A DNA stretch of 22,151 nucleotides, taken from contig VHZZ01000256.1 of NCBI GenBank assembly GCA_009801015.1, forward strand, positions 68,805 through 90,955. Reading direction: 5' to 3'. Below the pieces are notes generated by a model, which saw nothing but the letters and a program-made list of their open reading frames with translations, had not been told where the DNA came from and did not search any database. This DNA is from Silene noctiflora. Its lineage: Eukaryota; Streptophyta; Magnoliopsida; Caryophyllales; Caryophyllaceae. Made by a program: the position numbers and the translations under genes. Positions within the stretch are counted from its first letter, which is position 1. Every line of letters starts with the position of its first letter. Shown in pieces: positions 1-9,200 of the stretch.

Positions 1-95
1 TTGCTAATCTAATGCTACAAATAAGGCACTAAATAATACAAAGTAGGTAACTAACAATAAGGTAAATAATTTACATATTTACTAATATTCTATCA
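1..95 (-). repeat. 3' LTR of the copia element (partial)
   Basis: It is identical, base for base, to 4520-4614, and its TG start is at 95-94 on the minus strand. The remaining 71 or so bases lie left of the window. Its first three bases (TGA) are also the stop codon of pol. Confidence 0.93.
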
Positions 96-899
96 TACCC
101 CCGCAGTCGAAGCTGGAGGTAAACGAATGTTGAGACTGTCACGAAAATCATCAAAAAGGACTAAAGGAAGGCCCTTAGTAAAGATATCCGCGATTTGATA
201 ACGAGATGGAATGTGACGGACCCGAACCTCCCCTCGTTCAACTTCCTCTCGTACAAAATGGATGTCCATTTCAATATGTTTTGTGCGTTGATGTTGGACG
301 GGATTTCCCGAGAGATAAATAGCGCTAACGTTGTCACAATAGACAAGTGTAGCTTGCTGCATTGGCACATGAAGCTCCACAAGGAGATTTCGAAGCCAAC
401 AAGATTCGGAAACGACATTAGCGACTCCGCGGTATTCAGCTTCGGCACTTGAGCGAGAGAGGGTCGGTTGGCGCTTCGAAGCCCAGGAGATAAGATTATC
501 GCCAAGGAAAATGCAATAACCAGATGTAGAACGTCTCGTGTCGGGGCAACCACCCCAATCCGCGTCGGTGTAGGCCGTAAGATTGGATGGAGCTGATTTG
601 TGTAACCATAAGCCACGGTCAGAGGTACCTCGAACATATCGAAGGATGCGTTTCAAAGCATTCATGTGTTCTTCCATTGGATTATGCATAAAAAGACACA
701 CTTGTTGAACGGCATAAGAAATGTCGGGCCTTGTAAATGTAAGGTATTGAAGAGCACCGACAAGACTACGATAGAGTGTCGGATCAACACAGGGAACGGA
801 AGGCGTGGCACTAAGTTTAGGTTTAGTGTCAACAGGGGTAGCAGCAGCCTTACATGATGACATACCGGCACGGTCAATGACGGTCTCGGCATATTTACT
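93..899 (-). pseudogene. Copia pol, second part: reverse transcriptase tail and RNase H
   Basis: Same frame as the first part, directly after the TAA at 902-900. The first Met is at 863, 12 codons downstream. Counting from it, residues 1-90 give the connection region (SLVGALQYLTFTRPDI and RILRYVRGT-like motifs). The RNase H acids appear as D100 in TDADW, E141 in SAEAEYR, D177 in YCDN and D200 in HIEMD. Translation ends at TGA 95-93, which is the first triplet of the 3' LTR. The domain looks intact, but no start codon would give it a normal N-terminus. Confidence 0.92.
96..104 (-). other. Polypurine tract next to the 3' LTR
   Basis: The minus strand reads GCGGGGGTA immediately before the LTR's TG. 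A short purine run here is the expected primer for plus-strand DNA synthesis. The tract is also coding: it gives the last three codons of pol (Ala, Gly, Val). Confidence 0.7.
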
Positions 900-3323
900 T
901 TAGGAAAGAAACATACCATTAGAAACTTGCTTGACGGAAATGCCCAAGAAATAACTTAGAGGACCAAGGTCCTTCATAGCAAATTCTGTGTGAAGCTTGC
1001 TCAAAATGGAGAGTCGAAGGTGCTCGGAAGAACAAGTCAAGATGATATCGTCGACATAAAGTAACAAGTAGGCAAGATGAGTACCTTGTCGAAGAATGAA
1101 TAATGAGTGATCTACCTTGCTATGTGTAAACCCAAGATGAGCAATATAATCCGCAAACCGTTTATACCAAGCACGAGGAGCTTGCTTAAGACTATAGAGA
1201 GACTTTTTGAGGAGGCACACATGATCCGGACGGGATGAATCTTTATACCCGATTGGTTGATACATATACACTGTTTCATTCAAAGTTCCATGAAGAAATG
1301 CATTTTTGACGTCGAGTTGATGGATGGACCAAGATTTGGATAAAGCTAGACTGAGTACAATGCGGATAGTGGAAGGTTTAACCACCGGGCTAAAAGTTTC
1401 TCCACAATCAACACCGACTTGTTGCGTTTTACCGTCACCTAGTACAAGACGTGCTTTATATCTTTCAAAGGAACCGTCAGAATTAAATTTGTGACGAAAA
1501 ATCCACATAGAACGAATAACATTCACATTCGGCGGACGAGGAACCAAGACCCACGTCTTATTGCTAATAAGAGCGTGATACTCATCGTCCATGGCCAGTT
1601 TCCAATTAGGGTCATGGAGGGCGGACACAGGGTTACGGGGAACCGGTGAAGGCGCAACAGTATGACTTAAATTTAATTGAGAACTGGGACGGGAATATTT
1701 GGGGTTTGGCTTAACTATACCATGGTCACCACGGGTCGTCGGCTTAGTGGCTGGAGGGGGAGGACGACTAGGTATAACGGTCGACTCGAGGTTGGACGAC
1801 ACAGGGGTAGGGGTAGGAGACTGCGGTGGTGTTGGGGGAGGATTTTCCACGGCTGCAGGGGACGGGGGCGTGGTAGGACTAGGTTGAGGTTGTGACGAAC
1901 TCATGTGTTGGATAACATAAGGGGACAACCCGTCATCTAATAAATCATAGGAGTGAGTGTCGGGGCGATGAGTTTTAGCAAAAGGAAACACGTTCTCATT
2001 AAATAAAACATGTCGACTAATAATAATTTTATTGGAAGACAAATCAAGACACTTGTAACCACGATGATTTTTAGGATAGCCAAGAAAGACACACGGGGTC
2101 GAGCGAGGTTGTAGTTTGTGTATCGTTGTAGAGGGAATGAGAGGATAACATAAACAACCAAAGACACGAAGATGAGTATATGTCGGAATGCGATGATAAA
2201 GCATGGTAAGGGGTATCTTAAAAGAAATGGGTTTACTAGGAAGTATATTCAGAAGGTAAGTTGCCATGTCTAACGCAATATGCCAAAACTTAATGGGTAC
2301 AGAAGCATGAAAAAGGAGACTACGAACCATGTTATTTATAGAACGGATTTTGCGCTCGGCCTTGCCGTTTTGAGAGGAAGTATGTGGACAGGATAGGCGA
2401 AATACTACTCCCTGATCAGCACAAAATTCCTTAAATAAACCGTTAACAAATTCCGTTCCATTGTCACATTGGATCGATTTAATTTTTCGCTCAAATTGGG
2501 TGTGAATGAAGGCATGAAATTTTTGTAGAACAACACTAACTTGACTCTTTCGAGCAAGAGGAAAAGTCCACAAATAATTACAATAATCATCCAAAATAAC
2601 CAAGTAGTATTTATGACCGGATGAACTAAGGACAGGAGATGTCCATAGATCGCAATGAAGTATATTAAAAGGCATATAAGTGTACGAAATAGACTGAGCA
2701 AAAGGTAACCGAATATGTTTTCCAAGTGCGCATGACTGACAAGATGAAATATGAGAAGTCAAATTACAATCAATACTTTTATGTTTCTTAAGATACGAAA
2801 TAATAGGATCCCCAGGGTGACCTAAACGATCATGCCAAGGAATTGAACTAAAAGCAGCGAAAGGAGACGATGGTGCGGCTGATACCGTAGTGGTAGAAAT
2901 AGGATAAAGGTCGCCCTGACTCTCACACCTCATTAGACGAGTCCCCGTCCGCAAATCCTTCACAGAAAAGCCAAAAGGGTCAAATTCAACAGTGACCATG
3001 TTATCGGTAGTAAATTTTCGTACGGAAATCAAATTTTTGACTAATTGTGGGGCATAAAGGACGTTTTTAAGGACTAATGGGGGATGTGGTTGGGGAAGGG
3101 TGGTCTGACCATAACCTTTAATTGGAATAGACTGACCATTGCCGACAATTATACCATTACGAGAGCTCGAATTAACAAAAGGCGAGAGTGTACCTTGATT
3201 CGACGTCATATGCGATGTAGCACCAGTGTCCATTACCCATGGCTCAGGAGGAGTCAGACCCAATGTGTACATGGCTGCTTCAATGTCCGTCTGGCTAGGT
3301 ACTGACCCGTCAGCAGTGTACGC
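900..3323 (-). pseudogene. Copia pol, first part: protease, integrase and most of reverse transcriptase
   Basis: Open from just after the gag TAG to TAA at 902-900. The first Met is at 3272, 18 codons in, and residues below count from it. The protease active site is DTGA at 15-18. The integrase zinc motif is H147, H152, C178, C181; the catalytic acids are D208, D270 and E306, with the standard D-x35-E spacing. A Pro/Ser/Thr-rich linker runs about 458-550. The reverse transcriptase follows, with LDVKNAF at 653-659 and the catalytic YVDD at 739-742. The TAA falls just after the reverse transcriptase core, inside a region usually continuous with RNase H, so the polyprotein is broken. All catalytic residues I can check are present. 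Confidence 0.93.
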
Positions 3324-4340
3324 CTAAGTAGGACGAGGTCCTAAAATACCGGGCTGCATTCGTTGCGAGTGGTTGGGACGTATCCAGGGACTAGAAGGAT
3401 AGGGACATGGCGGATAACCCCAAGGAGACGGAGGCCACTGCCATTGTCCATACCCACCAGGCCATGGCATTGGTGAAGCAGGTGTTGGTTGCGCAGTAGC
3501 GGTGACCGGAATTGCAGCCTGTGGGGAGGAGCCCCCTTGACCCTTGCCTTTGCCACCCTTGTTCCCATTTCCTTTCTTTTTGCCTCCAGACCCTTGACCA
3601 CGATTACCCTTGCCATGAGTCGAGGCCTGAGACTTCGAAGAATTACCCCCGTTGTCCCCGTCGTGATTACCTCGAGCATAGAGAACCGAATCAGAACCAT
3701 TAGCGGCCTGTTTGGCGAGACCGGCTTCTTCGAGTGTGAGCATCGATCGAGCACGATAAAAAGCAGGAAGGGGATCACTTTGACGAATAATTGTCCCAAC
3801 ATGGTGATACGCAGGTGTGAGACCCGAGACCAATTGAAGGACCAATCGACTGTTTGAAACAGGAGAGCCGACGTTTTTCAATTGATCGGCCAACGACTTG
3901 AGTCGTTGACAATATGCAGAGACGGAAGAATAATCTGCCATCTCGACATGGGAGAACTCTTGTTCGAGGGTCACTGCTCTCGAGTTCTTATTATCTTGGA
4001 ATATGTCAGCAAGACGTTTCCATGTAGCCATGGCAGTGGTGTCGTCCTCGACAATTGTCTCCAAAATATCAGTGGTGACGGTGGAGTCGATCCACTGCAA
4101 AACCGTTGCATCTAACGTTTCCCATAACTCTTTCTCGTCAGCCGTGGTAGGAGGCTTTGGAGCGCCGCCTTTGGGTTGGACGATATGATGAAGCACACGG
4201 TTAGATTTCGCGTGATTCGTAAACAAAGCGACCCACAATGGATATTGATCATTATCCATACCAAGTTTGATTGGGATGTGGTTCGTAATATTGTTAACTG
4301 CAAGAGCCGGATGAAACTTTGATGTTGCATCGGGAGTCAT
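3324..4340 (-). CDS. Copia Gag protein, 338 aa
   Basis: This is the capsid/nucleocapsid precursor that would package element RNA in cytoplasmic particles. The start at 4340 is about 100 bases after the primer site. The N-terminal half has the copia Gag (UBN2-type) look: a conserved asparagine/isoleucine-rich opening, a WxxLDATV-like stretch near residues 73-80, and a Q-x-L-V-S-G-L motif near 169-174. Residues about 222-275 form a Gly/Lys/Asn-rich basic tract, followed by a Pro/Trp-rich tail (about 280-325). No CCHC zinc knuckle is present (the only cysteines are 144 and 312), so RNA binding would rest on the basic tract. It ends at TAG 3326-3324, and the same frame continues open into pol. 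Gag itself looks intact. The stop is either a nonsense mutation or a readthrough stop. Confidence 0.9.
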   Translation of the reverse strand: MTPDATSKFHPALAVNNITNHIPIKLGMDNDQYPLWVALFTNHAKSNRVLHHIVQPKGGAPKPPTTADEKELWETLDATVLQWIDSTVTTDILETIVEDDTTAMATWKRLADIFQDNKNSRAVTLEQEFSHVEMADYSSVSAYCQRLKSLADQLKNVGSPVSNSRLVLQLVSGLTPAYHHVGTIIRQSDPLPAFYRARSMLTLEEAGLAKQAANGSDSVLYARGNHDGDNGGNSSKSQASTHGKGNRGQGSGGKKKGNGNKGGKGKGQGGSSPQAAIPVTATAQPTPASPMPWPGGYGQWQWPPSPWGYPPCPYPSSPWIRPNHSQRMQPGILGPRPT

Positions 4341-4439
4341 TACGATGACGTGAGGTCTGGTTTCGACGTGAGGTCGAGATGAGGGTGAAGAAGAAGAAGA
4401 GATGTAGCGGAAGCAGAGATGGATTCGAGACCTAGAATC

Positions 4440-4448
4440 CTGATACCA
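4440..4448 (-). other. Primer binding site (initiator tRNA-Met type)
   Basis: The minus strand reads TGGTATCAG directly after the LTR. This matches the first nine bases of the plant copia primer site, which is complementary to the 3' end of initiator tRNA-Met and usually continues AGC. Here the match stops after nine bases, shorter than usual. Confidence 0.8.
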
Positions 4449-4614
4449 TAAAGGAGATTAATGGTTGGTTTGTATTGCATAATAACGTGAGATTATATAC
4501 AAGATTAGTTCCTAACTAATTGCTAATCTAATGCTACAAATAAGGCACTAAATAATACAAAGTAGGTAACTAACAATAAGGTAAATAATTTACATATTTA
4601 CTAATATTCTATCA
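4449..4614 (-). repeat. 5' LTR of the copia element
   Basis: The outer edge is fixed by the match to the left LTR, which ends with CA at 4613-4614 (TG on the element's own strand). The inner edge is placed beside the primer binding site, giving about 166 bp, short for a copia LTR. Read on the element strand it starts TGATAGAATATT and ends CTCCTTTA, so it would have TG...TA rather than TG...CA ends. The inner boundary cannot be confirmed because the other LTR is truncated by the window. Confidence 0.85.
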
Positions 4615-4904
4615 CTCATCCATTATCTATATTTTATTGACATACTTTTGATGGTAATATGATCATCCATATGATTTTAATTTGGTTTACTTGTAATCAA
4701 ATGATCATAATTACAAATAATCTTTTGTTATTTTTTCGGCTTTGTGCCAAAAAATAAAAGTAAACAACGTCCATGGAAGTAGTCCAATATTCGGCCACCA
4801 AAGTGGATAGTTTAAATGACCGAATCGAATAGTAAAACCTGTAAATCAGCCTAATCAAAGCTAAACTCGAGCCGAGCATAACACAATTTTATAACGCCCT
4901 CTAA

Positions 4905-5122
4905 ACTAGGGGTGGTCAAACATGTGGGTCAGCCCACTTCGACCCGCCTCCATCCCGTCGTTCTCCTCGGGACGATTCCGGACCCTCCAAACCAAACCCG
5001 ACACTCCACGACCCAGACCCGCCATAGGCCCGCCCCAAACTTTCCCCAAAAGCCCGGTCCCTCCGACCCGCCCTGCCCATCAGCCCTACTCTAAACCCAT
5101 CTTCACACAAATGTCGAAGTTC
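4905..5122. mobile_element. C-rich 218-bp insertion with 14-bp flanking repeats
   Basis: This segment is far richer in C/G than its surroundings, with repeated GACCCGCC-like words. It is bounded by ATAACGCCCTCTAA (4891-4904) and ATAACGGCCTCTAA (5123-5136), a 13/14 match that looks like a target-site duplication. It begins near GGGGTGGTCAAAC. No poly(A) tail, terminal inverted repeat or gene is visible, so the class is unknown. Confidence 0.6.
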
Positions 5123-5691
5123 ATAACGGCCTCTAATTAATTAAGTTGATGTCTCATGTGATGGCTCTCTTTATTTGTACTTGAAAGTTCAAATAAATTG
5201 TTCACCTGCAAGGTCACTATCGTAGTTAATGCACATAACAGAGGTTATTCTTGTAAACCACATCTGAATTTCAAATCTGTAAAACAAAACACAAATAACA
5301 AAAACAACACTAATTTGTGTATGTTTTTTTTACTCAACTTTGCGCATACAAAGGAAATTCAGTTTATATTGAATTATACTGAGACAGGTCCAAAGAATAA
5401 GTACAGGAACACTGAGTTTCCAACTTATTGTACTCCTCTTCCCCATTTTTTTTAATCTCAGACATTTATTTACGTATTTAGTTTACGTACTAAAAATTGT
5501 TTTTCTTCCATGCATGCGTCACTTTTCGCTTTTTATTTTACTCCTTCATACGGAGTACTGTATACTGTCTTTGTACAAAAAACAAACACGTGACATAACG
5601 CTATTTCCGACTCATTTATATAACAAATTTGACTTACTCGATTACTCTTATATTATTACTCCGTACAATAATAACAATATTGTATTACGAG

Positions 5692-5698
5692 TATATAG
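5692..5698 (+). promoter_or_regulatory. Candidate TATA box, distal duplicated copy
   Basis: The same TATATAG in the same sequence block of copy A, 308 bases upstream of the proximal one. If used it would give a leader of about 510 bases. Confidence 0.3.
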
Positions 5699-5999
5699 GA
5701 GAGTTTCCATTTTATCGTACTAATTTCTCTATGTTTTTTTTTTTCAAAATCACTCCTTTCGTTAAGTTTTACGTTTTTCTTATCTAGATATCTCAATTGT
5801 TCATTTACGTATTCATTTCAAGTATTAAAAATTGTTTTCTCCCATGCACACCCTACATTTCGCTTTCTATATTAACTACTAAAAACGTCTTTGTGCCAAA
5901 ACCAAACGTGTGTGACAGAACGTAATATCCGGAGTTTCCAACTCATTTTTAAATTAATTTGACTTACTCAGTCACATAATAACAATATTAAATTACGAG

Positions 6000-6006
6000 T
6001 ATATAG
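6000..6006 (+). promoter_or_regulatory. Candidate TATA box, proximal copy
   Basis: TATATAG within the conserved block ATTACGAGTATATAGGAGAG of copy B. It lies 240 bases before the NAT start codon, so transcription from it would give a leader of roughly 200 bases made largely of pyrimidine tracts. The choice of this box is inference. Confidence 0.4.
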
Positions 6007-6215
6007 GAGAGTATTCCACTCTTCTGTTTATTTTCTCCTTTTATCAAATTTCCTTTACTTTCTGCGGAGTATCTTATTTTTTTCCAACTTTAATTTGTTC
6101 TTCTTCTCTTCTTCATTATTCCACTCTTCTTCTACAAATATTCTCCTTCTTTTCCACACTTAATACACTATTTATTTATCTCTTTATTTTTATTTTTCCT
6201 TTCTTTCTTTTGGAA

Positions 6216-6233
6216 GAGAGCTTTGAAGCTCTC
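6216..6233 (+). promoter_or_regulatory. Perfect hairpin just before the NAT start codon
   Basis: GAGAGCTT, a TG loop, then AAGCTCTC: an 8-bp perfect stem that ends seven bases before the ATG at 6241. In the mRNA it could slow or tune initiation. The structure is seen; the function is inferred. Confidence 0.5.
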
Positions 6234-6240
6234 AATAACA

Positions 6241-9200
6241 ATGGCGGATATAACTCATCTTCCCATGGAACAACTCCAAGACCTTGAATATTGCATAGAC
6301 TCCAATCCTCCTTGGGGTACTTTTCTTACCTTCTTTTTTTTCTTTTTACTTTTTTTTTCTCACCTCAAAAGAATAAATGAATTTCAATTTAGTCATAATT
6401 AGTTTTTCTTTTTTCGCGTAACGGGAACCACAAGGGCAAATATGAAATATGATGCTGACGGGATTTGAAACGAGTGTGTTTCACTTTATATAATCATAAA
6501 CCTTATTATCTCCCCATTTTGAAAATCAATGTCCCACCACCATTGAAAAAGCTTCAAAAGAGACTTCATTTTTACTGGGTTTTTGAAAATAAATAATGGG
6601 TTTGCTTTATTTTTTTTCTGGGTTTATCATTTTTTGAGTTTTTAGAAATTGCACTTATTGTACTCTCCCCGTTTCGCTCATTTATTTATCTTTTATATAT
6701 TCGTTGCGAAAGGAATTTTAATGAAAGGTAAACAAGTAGTTGAGACGGAAAGTGGGGGTCCATCCGTCCATATATTTGAAAATTGTTCTAGGAAATGGAA
6801 TGAAATTAAATGGAAGAATTTAAGATTATGATGATTATTTTTTTTTTTATTAAAGTTTATTTAATAAAACTGTCGGGGTTTTATAGTCAAATGTCACAGC
6901 TTTTTATGTCTGGTAATTGCCTGCTTCTATATTAATGTTACTGTGTCACATGTTTAAAGCTTCATTCATGTTTGTCATTTCTCAAGTGGGTTCAAAATGC
7001 CTACATTATGCATTTTGTCAAATTTTATCTGCCATTTGTTGATAAACATAAATGCTCGTTTGTTACGCGTCATAAGCCCGTGACGTTTCACAATCAGTAA
7101 AATAACCTTTAAGATGAAAGGTGGTTGTTTGATGTCACAAATAACTTTCCGTCGTAAATAAGAATAACTGGGTGATAAAACTATGTTCACATACTTTCTT
7201 TTACAATATTATATGAGATTATGATTAGAGCTTAATCTCTGGAGGCATGTGAGAAGGTGATACCGCATCCTAACACGTTCCGGATTAGTTTGTTTGATAA
7301 TTCACATAATAATAGTACATTTTTTTTAGAATGTGGATAATAATACGGAGTAGCAAATACAGAGACCAGAGTACTCTACAGTATTTTTGTTAAGAAAAAT
7401 ATAGTTGCATTATTTTAATTAATTAATTAATTTGAAATAATCAGTAAAATAAGTAGTCAAGAGATTTTTTAGGCAGGTTAGTTAGAGAATTACGCTTATT
7501 TCAAATTAATTTATCCGTTTGTTTTTTTGTCACTAAAATGTTGTTAAACTAGAGTTTTTTTTGGAATGATTAATGTGTGACCCTGAAATTTGGTTTTTGT
7601 TGAGAGTTAGGAGTTTCACCTGTTAGTTCACGTCATGGTTGCAAGCTTAACGTCATGGCTACTTGTTCCGTCACGTAAATTGGATGAAGTTCCTACTTGA
7701 TCTCGTAATTTTATCTCCTGGTTGTGAAATTATCGAACTTTCTTGCATCAATTGGTGAGAAAGATCGAATTTTTGTGGTCTGTCATGAAATTTTAGTATG
7801 CTTTCGGATGAATTGTTTATCGCGTTCTGAATGGATTTAACTTTAGTAATACTTGGTACTGGATTTTGTGGGCATTCATGAAAGTTCAGCAGTGAGCAGG
7901 CTTTTGGATCAACTGTTTATCATGTTACAGATGGATTTAACTTCAGTTAATACTCGGTATTCAATAGGAATTGAATAACAATTATAAGCAAATTTCTTGC
8001 TAGAATGCCATACACTATCAAAAAACATTTCAAATAAGAGAGGACTGAATTCCAAATATAGTAGCATGTATANAGATCCTGTAATTGTTTTATAACATGG
8101 GTATTTGGGTCAAAGAGAAACATTTTACATTAGTGTAAGGACTAAGACAGTCTTATACAAGTCTTTAGGTTCATCGAGTATGTTAACAGTTAACACACTG
8201 GTTCTGGAGTCTGGTCGATGTTTCTTGGTGACTAAAATATAGGTGCTGAGGATAAAGAGGTTCAAAATAATGTGATAGCAGAAAAGTAAGAATTTTTTTG
8301 AATAATATTTAGGAAGTTTAATATTTCTAGAGTAATATGCTCTTTTGAGTTTTCGGAAAACAGCCTTCAATTCTGCACTCGAGGTTGTGTATGCTTGTCG
8401 TCCATCCAAATCTGCCAATATTGGGATGCCTTCTCTTTCTGCATTGGCGATAGGTTTTGGTTCTGTACTGATATGGTAGTCAGAGTGAGAGCTTTCTATC
8501 AGTGAGTTTTGTCTAATATGGATTGTTTAGGTCACCATGTCATCAACTCATCATTACTATGCTATGATATGGGTAATTGGCCCTCACTGTGCCTTATTGG
8601 GTGAGATACTTGGATTACTTTTATCTGATGTCTTGGGAAAATATTTTGCAGCTGAAACCATCATTCTAGCATTTCAAAACTACATATTGATGCTGGGTAC
8701 CAGTGTAATGATTCCGACAATGCTTGTCCCTGCAATGGGTGGATCTGATGTAAGCTATTTGCCCTTCTAGCACTAACCTCTCAAGTTAATTCAGTTTTGA
8801 TCTAGTTCGTGTCAAGTTACTTTGGTTTCAGTTCTGTTGGGATCAAGTCAAATTCAGTTTGGGGACAGTCAGTGGACTGAAATCATGCTAGATCCATTTA
8901 CTAGGCTTGCAGCTTGCTAGACTACTATGCCTTTGTTGAACATATTGTGACCACCTTGCTCAAATGACTAGGGTGACAAGGCTCGGGTTATACAAACTCT
9001 GCTATTTGTGGCGGGCATCAACACCCTCCTGCAAGCACTATTTGGCACCAGGCTACCAGCAGTAGTTGGAGGATCTTTTTCTTATGTCATCCCCATAGCT
9101 TACATTATCAATGACTCATCCCTGCAGCGTATTCCTGATAGTCACGATGTAAGTTTCATTTTTCACTTGATCTAACTCTTTGGAAGTCCCTAATCTTCTA

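Larger units (their letters stand above)
1..4614 (-). mobile_element. Ty1/copia LTR retrotransposon, nearly complete, left end cut by the window
   Basis: On the minus strand the order is 5' LTR (4449-4614), primer binding site, gag, protease, integrase, reverse transcriptase, RNase H, polypurine tract, 3' LTR (1-95, partial). Integrase before reverse transcriptase defines the copia superfamily. The 95 visible bases of the left LTR are identical to 4520-4614, so the insertion is probably young. Gag and pol lie in one frame, 4340 down to 93 (1,416 codons with the final stop), interrupted by TAG at 3326-3324 and TAA at 902-900. As it stands the copy could make Gag but not a full Pol. The target-site duplication cannot be tested because the left flank is outside the window. 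The lineage within copia was not assigned. Confidence 0.96.
5463..6015 (+). repeat. Diverged tandem duplication in the NAT promoter
   Basis: Copy A (about 5463-5707) and copy B (about 5798-6015) share ordered blocks: TTTACGTATT, TAAAAATTGTTTT, CCATGCA, CGCTTT, GTCTTTGT, CAAA-CGTG-TGACA, ACTCAT, AATTTGACTTACTC, AATAACAATATT and ATTACGAGTATATAGGAGAG. The offset shrinks from 335 to 308 bases, mainly because copy A has an extra stretch containing ACGGAGTACTGTATACTG. Confidence 0.85.
4615..6240. other. Intergenic region and upstream region of the NAT gene
   Basis: I see no protein-coding gene here. From left to right there is AT-rich DNA (4615-4890), a C-rich insertion with flanking direct repeats (4891-5136), AT-rich DNA, a diverged tandem duplication (5463-6015), a pyrimidine-rich leader (about 6015-6210), and a small hairpin just before the NAT start codon. 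Confidence 0.7.

Noticed and set aside
1677-1895. Open frames of 62-72 codons on the plus strand opposite the Pro-rich linker of pol
   Set aside because: They mirror a Pro-coding, C/G-skewed stretch of the real frame, and their products are Gly/Arg-rich low-complexity sequence.
3489-3857. 122-codon plus-strand open frame opposite gag
   Set aside because: Shadow of the gag reading frame, with no family resemblance.
4912-5110. Open frames on both strands across the C-rich block
   Set aside because: They result from low stop-codon density in C-rich DNA; the products are Pro/Arg-rich and repetitive.
8125-8418. 97-codon minus-strand open frame inside NAT intron 1
   Set aside because: No recognisable domain, no splice or promoter context, and it lies antisense in an intron.
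8537-8770. A 77-residue protein starting in NAT intron 1 and running through exon 2
   Set aside because: The part before 8652 is intron; joining exon 1 to 8652 restores the conserved PPWAE junction, so no separate start is needed.
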